Position numbers and translations under genes: made by a program. 64,000 nt of DNA from Hysterium pulicare CBS 123377 (lineage: Eukaryota > Ascomycota > Dothideomycetes > Hysteriales > Hysteriaceae): positions 62,001 to 126,000 of the forward strand of contig AJFK01001074.1 of the NCBI GenBank assembly GCA_000467715.1, written 5' to 3'. Positions 36,093 through 45,739 of this stretch are shown in pieces. The stretch's first letter is position 1, and every line of letters starts with the position of its first letter. The notes beneath the pieces were generated by a model. The model saw only the letters and a list, made by a program, of their open reading frames with translations, had not been told where the DNA came from and did not search any database.

Positions 36093-37840
36093 ATGGCCGA
36101 GTCTATGGAAGGCGTCGTTAGTGCCGACGCTGAGCAGCCTAAAACTGAGAACGTCGAGCAGAAGACTGTTGCTGGTATGCGTCTCCTTCATCTCTATTGA
36201 ACATGGTTTTATTCAAGTGTCCATGCTCTTATTGTGCATCTTCAACAAACCCCCGGCGCATGTGCAGGACTTTCCTCATTGCCAGCCACTTTGCTGCTCT
36301 CAAGTTTATGTTCCCGGACGAAGCTGACCCTGTCGCCAAAGATATTCGAAGTAATTTCACCCTCCTGGAACGAGCCGTCGCCCAGTTTGACACTCGCTTC
36401 ACACTAAGAGCTCTTCGATCGATATCATCTCTTCGAAAACGACTCACGGATCGAGTGTTATGCAGCGTCATAGTACTAACCTATTCGGCGAGCAACCCCA
36501 CGGCAAGAAGCCTCATCGAGGCGACTGGTATGGATGGGGAGGCAATACAGAGCGTCGTGGGCCAATACAAGGAGGAGATGGCTGCCAACAAGGGAAATCC
36601 GAAAGAGGTGATACCCGAGATTGATGTATACATAGCAATCTTAATCCAGGTAGGCTCCTCCCTCCTACCATGCCACTTCTGATTAAGGGCGATCTAATTT
36701 GATGAAAAGGTATACTTGTACGACTCAAAGGAGTACGAAGACGGTGCCGAATTCTCTTCGGAGTTGGTCGATAAGATTCGAGAGCTCAACCGTCGAACAC
36801 TTGATTCTCTGGCTGCCAAAGCCTACTTTTACTTCTCTCTCTTTCACGAGGAGTTGGATCCGAAACCTCCATCCAAGCAATCTCCTGTTATTTCAATTCG
36901 TGGAAAGCTGCTTGCTGCTCTGCGTAGTTCAGTGCTACGGAAAGATCAGGATACCCAGGCTGCTGCCACCACATTGCTCCTCCGAAATTACATCTCTACC
37001 GCCGATATCACACAAGCCGATCTCCTCGTAGCTCAGACTCAATTTCCGGCTACAGCTCCCAACAACCAGGTTGCCCGATATTTATACTATCTTGGCCGCA
37101 TACGGGCAATCCAACTTTCTTATACTGAAGCTCACGAGCACCTGACCAGTGCCACGCGCAAGTCACCTACCAATGCTGTGGCAACTGGTTTCTATCAGGC
37201 TTCTCACAAGCTCTTAGTAGTCGTTGAGTTGCTGATGGGTGACATTCCAGATCGCGCGACCTTCAGCCAACCACGCCTCGAGGACGCTTTGGAACCATAC
37301 TTCCGCCTTGTGCAGGCTGTCCGAGTCGGCGATCTCCAAGGCTTCTTGAAGATTGTACAAATGCATGCATCAACATTCCACCGCGATGGAACATATACAT
37401 TGATCCTCCGCCTCCGCCAGAATGTCATTAAGACTGGTATTCGCATGCTGTCCCTCTCATATTCGCGTATTTCCCTACGAGACATTTGCATTCGCCTAGG
37501 TCTTGAGAGCGAGGAGTCTGCGGAATATATCGTCGCCAAAGCGATCCGCGATGGTGTGATTGAGGCCAGCATCGACCACGAGAAGGGCTTCATGCAAACC
37601 AAGCAAGCTGGAGACATCTACGCCACTCGAGAGCCTGGCGAGGCTTTCCACGAGCGTATTCGTGCTTGCCTCAGCCTGCACGATGAGTGCGTGAAGGCGA
37701 TGCGATACCCTATGAATCAGCATCGTCTGGAGTTGAAGAATGCTCAAGAGGCGAGAGAGCGGGAGCGGGAGCTTGCAAAGGAAATTCAGGACGGTGATAT
37801 TGATGAGGATGATGCTGCTGGGGATTTTGACGGATTGTAG
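36093..37840 (+). CDS. RPN3: 26S proteasome regulatory subunit Rpn3 (PSMD3)
   Basis: PCI-domain subunit of the proteasome lid. Exon 1 is 36093-36174, exon 3 is 36710-37840. Exon 2 ends at 36649 and starts at 36324 or 36342; both acceptors keep frame (GAAG or AAAG rather than the usual YAG) and give 512 or 506 aa. The N-terminal ~30 residues are acidic and variable. The helical repeat region follows (FTLLERAVAQFDTRFTLRAL; YLYYLGRIRAIQLSYTEAHEHL; LVVVELLMGDIPDRATFSQP). The PCI domain (TYTLILRLRQNVIKTGIRML; YSRISLRDICIRLGL; AEYIVAKAIRDGVIEA) and the acidic tail DIDEDDAAGDFDGL are diagnostic. No copy of the yeast proteasome promoter element GGTGGCAAA is visible upstream. Confidence 0.93.
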
Positions 37841-38242
37841 ACTCTAGGTCGGCGCATGTCTCAATGCATGGGTGGGGTTCCTTTGGGTGTAAGATAGCGT
37901 CATTTGTCCCTTCAGCGGGCATTGGTAGATTTGCTCAAGGGAGGAATAAGAAACGTGATCGTATAATGAATACTTTTCGGTGCCATGCCCTTAGATTTTG
38001 TATAAGTGATCCGGGCTCGACGGTACCCAGCGCTTGAATGCCTCGAAATCTATGTAATCCCAGCATACCGAAAAATCATCGAAAGCTGGTGTGTTTGATC
38101 TATCAACTCCACGCAATCCTTTTTAATGCTCCAACTAGAGATCTGGTCGGTAGTGTCTACGTTACTCCTCCGTATCGGATGGTTCCAATGATGAGGACCG
38201 CCAGGATATTGCTCTTGACAGGTTAGAATAACCATTGTCTGT
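37841..38242. other. RPN3 3' flank, no gene seen
   Basis: About 400 bp with no supportable frame, leading into the repeat at 38243. Confidence 0.6.
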
Positions 38243-38400
38243 GGAGCTTATACATGGACATCTATGGAGGTTCATGGAGCTTACACTTGGACATCTGTGG
38301 ACGTTTATGGAGGTTCGTGGAGCTTATACATGGAGGTTTATGGAGATTCATAGAGCTTATACATGGAGGTCTATGGAGGTTCATGGAGGTTCATGGTTCA
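38243..38400. repeat. Minisatellite of about four 33-bp units
   Basis: Imperfect tandem repeat with a unit like GGAGCTTATACATGGAGGTT plus 13 bases. Units start at 38243, 38276 (43 bp, with an internal 10-bp expansion), 38319 and 38352; the last one ends in short extra copies of GGTTCATGGA. It lies in the space between RPN3 and the convergent ankyrin gene, ending 8 bp from the latter's stop codon, so it probably falls in that gene's 3' untranslated region. Confidence 0.85.
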
Positions 38401-38408
38401 TCACCAAT

Positions 38409-39559
38409 CTAATCCCCACTACTAGCTCTCGCTCTCCCACCCTCCCCAAAGAAAAATCCACTTCTCTCCACCGTCGGCGTCATAGCTCTCCGCTGCACAG
38501 GGCTCCACTCCATCCCTGGCTGCGGTAATCCCGCGATCCCAGCATCATCTCTGGCCCTTTGTCTGTCGCCAGATCCAGGCGATCCCGCGCCTACCATCAT
38601 ATCCTCATTCGTAACTAACCTCACGCCGCCGGCAATCCTCTGTCGTTGTTCCCTCTTCTCTCTCGCGCCCTCGACCCTCTTCTTCTCGATCTCGGCAATC
38701 AGGTTCTTGAAATAGACTTCGGCGGCTGACGTCGCAGAGTAGTGGACTGGAGTCCAGGAATAGGCGTTTTGTGCCATGGGGTTTGCGCCGTATTGGAGGA
38801 GGAGGCGGAGGGCTTTTAGTTCGCCGGCTGCGGAGGCGTGGTGGAGGGAGGTGTTGCCGTCGATGTCGTGGGCGGAGATTGTAGACGGGCATGAGGCCAG
38901 GAGAACGGGGAGGAGAGACATGGTTCCAGAACGGGATGAGAGCATGAGCTGTAGTGGTTATGCATTAGACTTTGAATTGTGATGGAGCATCAATGCAGTA
39001 AAGAAGATCTCACAGCATCCAGTCCCAGTTTGTTCGTCCAAGAGACACATTCAGGGAATTGATCCACTAGGAAAATGCCCACATCCCCTTGCCCTGCTGA
39101 TGCAGCTAGCATAAGTGGTGTTTCCCAGTCATTGTTTCGGCTTACGCCCTCGCTTTCATGGCCAGCCTCTATGAGGTATTCCTACGAGTAAGTCTCGATA
39201 TTAGCATGGCTCTTTTTTCAACCAAAAGTAGATCCTCCATGACCTACGACAATCTCGGCAAACCCATGCTTAGCTGCCAGGTGCAATGAAGTATTGCTCT
39301 TGTCCTCGAAATCCGGGTTGCAGAGGTAATTGGGGTTGTTGCGCACGATGCGCTTCACGAGGGCAAGGTCATTGAGGAGGATGGCGCGGCGGAGACGCCG
39401 TGGTACGTCAATCCTGATGATCGGTTAGTTGAAGGTTGTTGGAGTGGAAGAGAGAATGGTTGTACATATTGATATTTGGACATAGTTCAAGCTCGTTCCA
39501 AGTCGCGTCTTGAGTCGCGCAAAGTGCGTGGTTGGTGGGGTTGTAGGAGGGCCGACGAT
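38409..39559 (-). CDS. Ankyrin-repeat protein, N-terminus unresolved
   Basis: Exons 39413-39248, 39181-39014 and 38948-38409 join exactly in phase and encode successive ankyrin units: RILLND-like RRAILLNDLALVKRIVRNN, DKSNTSLHLAAKHGFAEIV, NNDWETPLMLAASAGQGDV, LGLDALMLSSRSG, and DGNTSLHHASAAGELKALRLLL. A charged helix (EIEKKRVEGAREKREQRQR) and a disordered end follow. The layout resembles the fungal Yar1-like/ankyrin family. An upstream exon (39559-39466, ending in a GTACAA donor) reads NPTNHALCATQDATWNELEL and joins in phase, but it contains no ATG. Its acceptor would be AAAG at 39560, and I could not find the start exon. The 5' end given is therefore provisional. Confidence 0.8.
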
Positions 39560-39744
39560 CTTTGCATGCGTATTACTGGGTACGTAAGCGCATTTCTAGT
39601 CACAGTTTATCCTCATTATCGGCCTTAGTTGGTGAGCGTCCATCAACTCACCATTACATATCTGTTCCGCTAACATGCATATCCTTCTAAGCCTTAGAAA
39701 CTCGGATTCTTTAATCGCTCCCCGTTTTAGAAATGCATACTCAC

Positions 39745-39885
39745 TTATTCGTTCCTAACCTTGGAAACACCATCCCCAGCCAAAGGATGAGTACCACCAG
39801 AACCCAACGGGTACCACGGTACGTCGAGGAAGTCATCGAAGCGTTCAACCCCACTCCAAAAAAGCAGTGATGTATTTGTGACCAT
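39745..39885 (-). CDS. Possible coding exon, unrecognised
   Basis: ATG-initiated 46-codon frame on the minus strand beginning MVTNTSLLFWSGVERFDDFL and continuing DVPWYPLGSGGTHPLAGDG. It ends near a GTTAGG donor-like site (about 39759). The Trp/Asp/Gly-rich composition is unlike random frame. It might be a first exon of an unseen small gene, but it does not join in phase to the ankyrin gene below. No family recognised. Confidence 0.3.
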   Translation of the reverse strand: MVTNTSLLFWSGVERFDDFLDVPWYPLGSGGTHPLAGDGVSKVRNE

Positions 39886-40112
39886 GAGAAAGATGAATTT
39901 TCTCATTCGTTCAAAAATTAGGAAGTTGGATGGTGGTTTGGTCAACTACCGCGGATCGTCTTCTTGGTACAGCCGTCACAGGCAAAGCTTCTGCAAACAA
40001 CACCACCGCATAAGATAGTATAGAAACTTATTGTAATCAGGCTCTCTTCTAAACTCAAGAGACACAGTAGATTTTCGCGCAAATTAAGCATCACAAACCC
40101 ATCCGAGTTCAC

Positions 40113-40460
40113 TCAACCCACATAATAACCCCATTGCAAAATCATCCAAGCAATCGTAACAACAGGCGTGATTTCCGCCGCAACAAGCTGCTTTCCTCCA
40201 ACGGTCCCATGCCCAGCAACTCAACGCCAAAATGAAACAGCGCGATTACGAAAGTCAACATCGCCTAAACGTAGAGTCCCTGGCTGTGAATGTCGTACGC
40301 TGCATATAAGCGCACGACAGTCGAGAGTAGATTCCAGGTTCCGAATAGGCAGCCTGCGGGAGGTGTGGGCTCTGTGGTTGCGGCGCGTTGGTAGAGGGTT
40401 CGGACAATGCGCGGGCCTTGGAGGTAGGAGAGGACCGTGGAATTGAGCGATAGAAGAGCT
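40113..40460 (-). pseudogene. ERG28: ERG28-like relic (ergosterol biosynthesis scaffold), decayed
   Basis: The minus strand encodes most of an Erg28-type ER membrane protein: LNSTVLSYLQGPRIVRTLYQ, then GCLFGTWNLLSTVVRLYAAYDIHSQGLYV, AMLTFVIALFHFGVELL, and in a second frame GTVGGKQLVAAEITP plus VTIAWMILQWGYYVG at the stop (40113-40115). It carries an in-frame TAG at 40265-40267, after GLYV, and a one-base loss near 40205-40215 that shifts the frame. The N-terminal exon with the usual PKWLLF segment is not found upstream. This is a host gene copy that has lost function, or an assembly error in a live gene. Known Erg28 tethers the C-4 demethylation enzymes; no such role is claimed for this copy. 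Confidence 0.75.
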
Positions 40461-40655
40461 GTCTTTAATGAAAGAATAGTCAGGGGGCCTTAATTACACT
40501 AGCGGGAGGTGGTGATCTTCGCACAGTGGCGATTATCGCGAGGCAAAAGGGAGAAACCACTGAAATAAAGTAAATAGGATAATATCCCTCTAAGCTATTT
40601 TCCATAACCCTCTAAAGGACAGTAAACTTATCATGATACTATGCAACCCAACTCC
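40461..40655. other. Spacer between ERG28 relic and repeat, no gene
   Basis: Short AT-rich stretch; any former first exon of the ERG28 copy should lie here but cannot be recognised. Confidence 0.5.
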
Positions 40656-40707
40656 AGGATGGCAACTGGCTTTGAAGCCTGTCCCAGAGCCTAAATCAAA
40701 TGTGCAG
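40656..40707. repeat. 52-bp direct repeat, copy 1
   Basis: Shares GGCAACTGGCTTTGA and CTAAATC cores, at the same spacing, with 41756-41807. About three quarters of positions match without gaps, more if a small compensating gap is allowed. Lies on the 3' side of the CWC16-like gene. Confidence 0.75.
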
Positions 40708-40824
40708 ACGGTAGACAACAAATAATGAAGCGGCAAGCATAGTCAGAAAGCATTACAAAAAGAATCACTAAATCAACGCTGTTTGTTCCCTGTCGACCTT
40801 TTTGTGTCCGGACGCTGGCCCCTG

Positions 40825-41382
40825 TCAATACGCGTACTTCACAATCTTCCCATCTCTCCAACAATTGACTATGATTTCCTTCTTCCTCTCCTCCTCTTCT
40901 TCGTCACTGCTTTCCTCCCCTTCCTCGCCTTCCTCCTCCTCATCCCGTTCCTGCTCCCGCTGCCCCTCCCCCTCTCTCCCGCCCTCCTCCATCTTTCTCT
41001 CCCCCACAACTGGCACCACCACGCGCGGCTCAGGGGCTCGCTCAGCAGCTCGATCAGCCCCTCTCTTAATCCGCAACCCAGGAACCGGATCTTTCGAATC
41101 ATTCTCAAAAATGATCGCCGATTTGCAATTCGGACATTTCATACGAAATATCCAGATGGCGTACATCTTCTCCAAACTATCGATTTTCTCTCGTTGGGCC
41201 CCTATTTTTCGTCCTTTGGGCCACAGCTTCAAGCAGCGCCTCTGCTTGCATCGGATGTTGTAGGGCAGAGGGAACCGTATGAACATAAACTGCGGCGGTT
41301 CGGTATCGGGGCGCGGGCGCAGTTGGCTTCTGCTTGCAGGGCGAGGGCGCATGGAGTTACGGGTGGCTTGGGATTGAGACAT
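40825..41382 (-). CDS. Short divergent CWC16 (Yju2/CCDC130-type) family protein
   Basis: Single-exon frame of 185 aa. Residues ~30-110 match the CWC16 domain of splicing factors Yju2/Cwc16 and CCDC130/Saf4: FPLPYNIRC, PKGRKIGAQREKID, YAIWIFRMKCPNCKSAIIF, then a GLRIKRGADR end. The four zinc-ligand cysteines appear as RCKQRRC and KCPNC, so the first pair is C-x4-C rather than the usual C-x2-C. The canonical YYPPDFDP N-terminus is absent, replaced by a basic Ser/Arg/Pro segment, and the C-terminal half is a Glu-rich acidic tract (EEEEGEEGEESSDEEEEE). The normal family member is 300-400 aa, so this is a shortened paralogue; whether it still acts in splicing is open. The opposite strand carries an unrelated long frame. 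Confidence 0.7.
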   Translation of the reverse strand: MSQSQATRNSMRPRPASRSQLRPRPDTEPPQFMFIRFPLPYNIRCKQRRCLKLWPKGRKIGAQREKIDSLEKMYAIWIFRMKCPNCKSAIIFENDSKDPVPGLRIKRGADRAAERAPEPRVVVPVVGERKMEEGGREGEGQREQERDEEEEGEEGEESSDEEEEERKKEIIVNCWRDGKIVKYAY

Positions 41383-42141
41383 GTTGAAAAGGGATGATTT
41401 AGGTTCAGGGTGATGGTTTGTGCTTGTAAGGCTGAAGATTTGGTGGATTTGGAAGAAGTTTGATGGATTCTGGTGATTTTACTGCCAGTTCGGCCAGGGG
41501 AAAAGTCATATTTATATGGGAGAGAGGTGCTAGGAAAGCTAATCGTGTGACTCAATGCAACGGTATACCGTGGGAGACCATATGATATTTTCCTGACTTT
41601 GATCCCTGGTACTCTGAATACTGACGAAATGTGGGAAATGTCGAAATTCGGCGGGACGGTCCGCGCTAGGACTCATCATGTATGGTACTGAAAACTTTCC
41701 TGGCCATATAGGTCTGAATGGATCTTATTCTATATGGTAATTCCACATAATCGTAAGGACGGCAACTGGCTTTGATACCCTGTGCAGAGTCTAAATCGGC
41801 TATGCAGGCTGGTTAGAAAGACGGCGATAGGCGCAGACCCATTCTCTGAGATCCCGGATGTATGGCGCCCGCATGATGGAGCTGGAAGTGGACATATGAT
41901 GGACTTGACAATTGGAGTCCAGAGAATATGAATCACTAAGCGAACCTTGGAAGTGCATAATGTCATAAACATGCTCAATTGGCATTGCTATCTACCACAG
42001 TTAGGATATACATGCTGTTGAATGTGCTACTTAGCTTGAAAATCTCAGCCTTGACACGACAGCCATGCAAATATTAGTCTTGTGTGCCGTTTAAGTTCTT
42101 GCCCTAACGGCAACCATGGCTAGAGTGGGGACCTCTACCGT
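41383..42141. other. Intergenic, contains repeat copy 2
   Basis: Upstream flank of the CWC16-like gene and downstream flank of BLI-3. Apart from the repeat at 41756-41807, only short frames. Confidence 0.55.
41756..41807. repeat. 52-bp direct repeat, copy 2
   Basis: Direct-orientation partner of 40656-40707, 1.1 kb away. The two copies bracket the CWC16-like gene. Confidence 0.75.
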
Positions 42142-42816
42142 TTACTTCGAGCGCCATTGCGCCAATTCTTCCTCGCTCAGGTGCCTCAATTTGTTAACAG
42201 CCGGTGCCTCGCCGGTGGCGACACCCTTCGCTAACTCCACGAACGAGCCAACCATTGTTTTGTTGGAAACCGCGTACTGAGCCGTGATCGCCTTGACTCG
42301 GATAACGCAGATTCTAGGGTCATCTGGGCCACCATCATGGGTACCGTCGCCAAGGTCGCCGATCCAAGCTTTCAAGGCGGGAGAGTAGTACTTCTTGACG
42401 ACCGATCGGTCAGTCTCAATGGTAGCTTTGCCAGAAATGCTGGCCCATTCGCCGGAGTTGTTGAGGAAGCCAAGATTGATGTCAGAGTCTGATTCCAGGT
42501 CGTCGGTCTTGCCAGATTCGGTGTTGGCGTGGAAGAGGAGGTCGATGCCATTTCCTTCCTGTAATTGCAAGATTGTTTAGCAAGAACATCGACAGTGCCT
42601 TCAGCTAATGAGAGGCTGTACCTTTGCAGCTAAAGCCATGCATCGTGAGACCAGAAGCCCACTGCCCGCTATCCTAGTCGTCATCATACAGAACTTGGAC
42701 TTTTCGACGAACGAAACTAGATCCTCGACCTTCTCCTTCAACGAGGCTGGATCAAGGTTCTTTTGGGTGTATGGGTCGGCTGCCTTTCCGCCGGTGTCGG
42801 TGTTGCTGTAGGACAT
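42142..42816 (-). CDS. bli-3: BLI-3-type FMN-binding split-barrel protein
   Basis: Cytosolic protein of the pyridoxamine-phosphate-oxidase-like fold, homologous to Neurospora BLI-3 (blue-light induced); catalytic activity unknown. Exons 42816-42622 and 42558-42142 (63-nt intron) join in phase 0 to give 203 aa. The segment KVEDLVSFVEKSKFCMMTTR then LVSRCMALAAK opens the barrel. LLFHANTESGKTDDLESDSDINLGFLNNS is the conserved middle, and WASISGKATIETDRSVVKKYYSP with LKAWIGDLGDGTHDGGPDDP ends the domain. Light regulation is suggested only by the homologue's name. The 886-bp upstream spacer could hold control sites, but I could not identify any. Confidence 0.9.
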
Positions 42817-43702
42817 TTTGAAGTGGCGAGCGCTCCAGGTAGTGAAAGGGGATTTTGTTTGTTTGAGCGGAGTTTAACTTGATTCTGATGGTAAGTTGTA
42901 ATGTTAGCTATGAGATTGCGGTTGATGGTCCCTGAAGTTGCGGATAGTCGTGAAACAGAAAATGGTCGTAATGTATACATCGTCATTGGAAGTGAATTGT
43001 TGCATTTCAGCGTTTGCATGGGGACTGAATTAATGTGCAGGTTTGGAGTGCGGGTGCAAGTACGATGACTATAAGAGCTGACTTACCTTTTCGAATTCCT
43101 GTTCGAAAAGTAATTGAATAGTGGTAACAAGTTGGGACTTGATCGTTGTGGTGGAGCTCTTTCTTAAACCCCTCGAGTGTGCGCTCAACCCAATGGTGAC
43201 GTCAAACTGGCTCCATTCAAAAATGCCCCACGAGACCGATCGTCGGACCCCCACAGCCACCTGCCAGGCTGCATCTACGAGTGCATTTCGTGATCGACGG
43301 ACCTACTATTGTGATTCGTGCTCTTTTGGAGAGGGAATTCTGAGGCTAGACGATTTGCCAAGTAGAGGAATGGGTGTTAATAATAACAGGGCTTTCAGTT
43401 ATAACTCGGAATCGTGGGCTAGGCAGGAGTGGACAGTTTCACATTCACCAATATGAATAAAATTATCACACACACTACAGATCGAAGAAGAAGAGGAAGT
43501 CAGTTGATACAAAGATGCAACATTCCGCTCGCTCAAGCTCAGATTCGAGTATAATCAATCCGGTCTTTTCCCACGATCCATCAATGCATCCAATCCATAG
43601 TTATAGTAATGTTCTTTGAAATGCACATACTGAAAATCTTCGACCTTGCACATTAAATCGTGTCAACCAGCTACCGCGACTCTACCAGGCAATATCACCA
43701 AT
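42817..43702. other. BLI-3 upstream region, no gene seen
   Basis: 886 bp between the BLI-3 start and the BFR1 stop codon, both on the minus strand. It holds the BFR1 3' flank and the BLI-3 promoter; no supportable frame. Confidence 0.55.
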
Positions 43703-45484
43703 CTAAACCTCTATCTTCTCATTTTCCTTGTCTTCTATCGCAGCGTTCTTCAAGTCCTCGGCGGCGTCAGCTACACCATCCTTCTCTTGTTCTAACTCAG
43801 CCGTAGCGGAGACGGCTCCGCCATTGACTGCCTGGTTCTTTTGAGCAGGTTTGCGAGCTTCGTCTTTGCTTCCGTGATTGACTTCATTGCCTTCGGCGTC
43901 GAGGCGATCGATTTCCTTTTGAGCCTTGGCAATGTTCTATTCATCATTAGCAAAGTACAACTTGGTATAGACGGCTTGGTAGATGGAGCATACCTCCTTG
44001 GTCTTTCGATCTTGATCCTTTTTCCAGTGCTCAAGTTTTTCCTTGAGCTTATCCACAACTCCTGGAACATCGGCTTGGCTCGAGGGGGCATCCACGCCAA
44101 TTTTCGAGAGCTCCTCAATGACTCCAATGCTGAGATTGAACTTTCCTTCAGTGGCAGCGGGAGCAGGCGAGGCAGTGCTTCCCTTCTTGCCTTTCTTCCC
44201 TTTCTTTCCACCCGTGCCCATGAAATAGTTTTCCTCGTTGTCCTTCTTCAATACTCGTGTACCTTTGATCCCCGAATCATCAACAGTTCGCTGTGCGGTT
44301 GCAGCAAATTTGCTGGGACCAGTTTCCTCCTTCGCGGCAACTGCAGAAGGGTCAAAGTATCTGATCAGACCTTCCGCAGTCAAGATTTCATCTTGATACG
44401 CGGGCGCACTGGCTTCTTCAAGTCGCTTGCCAGCAACTTCTTTCCGCTTGTTAGATTCCCACTCCTGGCGTTCCTGACGTTTGCGGTCCTGTCGAGCCTT
44501 GTACGCCTGATGTTCGTAGTCTGCGTATGCGCGTTTCTGCTGGTAGTAAGTATCTTTGAGCTGCTTCATAGCTGTGTATTTCTCCTGTTGCTCCGCCCGC
44601 GCCTTGTCCGTCTGATCCCTCAGTGCCTTCATGTTCTTGAATGCCTCATCTTGCTCGGCTTTCAACCCGTCCAGCTCCTTCTGTAGCGAAGTGTACTTCT
44701 CGCTGAGCGCCTTCTGTTCCGGATCATCTAGCGATTTCTTTTGCTCCGAGATCTGTCCCTTAAGATCGTCAATAGCCTTCTGCTGTGAATCGAAACCAGA
44801 GAAATTCTTGCGCTGTTTGTTCAAGCTGCTGATCTCGGAGAGTGCCTTTTTCTCATCCACCAGTTTCATTGTGCCAGTGTCTACTTGTTTCTGGAGGCGA
44901 TCAATTTCTCGGTCCACATCGTCAACGGACTTGAAGTTTACTCGACCCCGGGCAGTCTTGAGCTCATTCATTCGAGACTTCAGCTGTTCGTCAAGTTTTT
45001 TGATCTTCTCATGAACTGTGTTGCGGGATGTCTTGTTGCCTTGCTGTTGCTGCCTGATTGAATTTAGCTCGGTCTTCAATTCTTGTTGTCGCTTTGCGTT
45101 GGGCGAATCCTTGTTGTTTGGTCGAGCTAAATCGAACTTGGCTTTGACGGCATTCTGCATAGAAATACGGGTCAGCATAATCTGACTTGCTAGTCCCGCA
45201 GTAAACCGCTTAGGCATCCGGAAAGTGACAATTGTCGGGTGGTTGCATATCAAATTACTCCGACCGCAGTAGGGACTTAAAATGACTAGGGCGCAAGAGG
45301 GAAACACTATATGAGCACATACAAATTTCTCCTGGTAAGTAGTGTGTTCCTTTTCGGCTTTTACCAAGTTCTTCTTGTATTCCTCTTCATCTGGTTTCTC
45401 GGGCTTCACGGACTGCTGTTTCGTTTTGGCTGAAGCATCGGAGGTAGCAATAGCAGCCGCCGAAGGCGTGCTAACGTCGGCCAT
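43703..45484 (-). CDS. BFR1: Bfr1-type nuclear segregation/mRNP protein
   Basis: Polysome- and mRNP-associated coiled-coil protein; in yeast it affects ploidy and secretion. Exons 45484-45323, 45154-43994 and 43936-43703 join in phase 0 to give 518 aa. Nearly the whole protein from residue 35 to 330 is charged coiled coil. It includes the family segments RPNNKDSPNAKRQQELKTEL, GRVNFKSVDDVDREIDRLQ, QRKNFSGFDSQQ and QKRAYADYEHQAYKARQDRK. A Lys/Gly-rich KKGKKGKKGS stretch near residue 385 precedes a second domain (FNLSIGVIEELSKIGVDAP). The 169-nt first intron is long for this window. Divergent from HEM4 with 255 bp between starts. Confidence 0.9.
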
Positions 45485-45739
45485 GGTGTAGACAGTCTCT
45501 TCAGCGAAGAAGAGACAGTGCTGTGGGCAAAATGCGTTGCGGGTTGCAATTGGCGTGTGATGGAGAACGAAGGTTGTTGGGGCAGATAAAGTTGGTGCGA
45601 CGTCTCTCGAATTTCTCGAACTTTAACTGGAAGTTATTCCCGAGTGCAAGGGTGAAATCGCTTGTGTCTTGGCGGTCCCCGGATCCTCCACCTTCACGTG
45701 CCCTTATCAGTTTCCGCTCTGTCCCAACCTCAACCCTTC
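45485..45739. promoter_or_regulatory. BFR1/HEM4 shared promoter
   Basis: 255 bp between divergent starts. A CACGTG at 45695-45700 is 40 bp before the HEM4 start. No TATA box seen. Confidence 0.45.

Noticed and set aside
16201-38037. Identical 17-bp string CGGTACCCAGCGCTTGA at 16201 and 38021
   Set aside because: Too short to call a repeat family; flanks do not match. Kept here in case a genome search finds more copies.
40783-41397. Long plus-strand frame (over 200 codons) opposite the CWC16-like gene
   Set aside because: Its composition (runs of Ser, Leu, Pro) is the shadow of the Glu-rich tract on the other strand, which has a recognisable domain.
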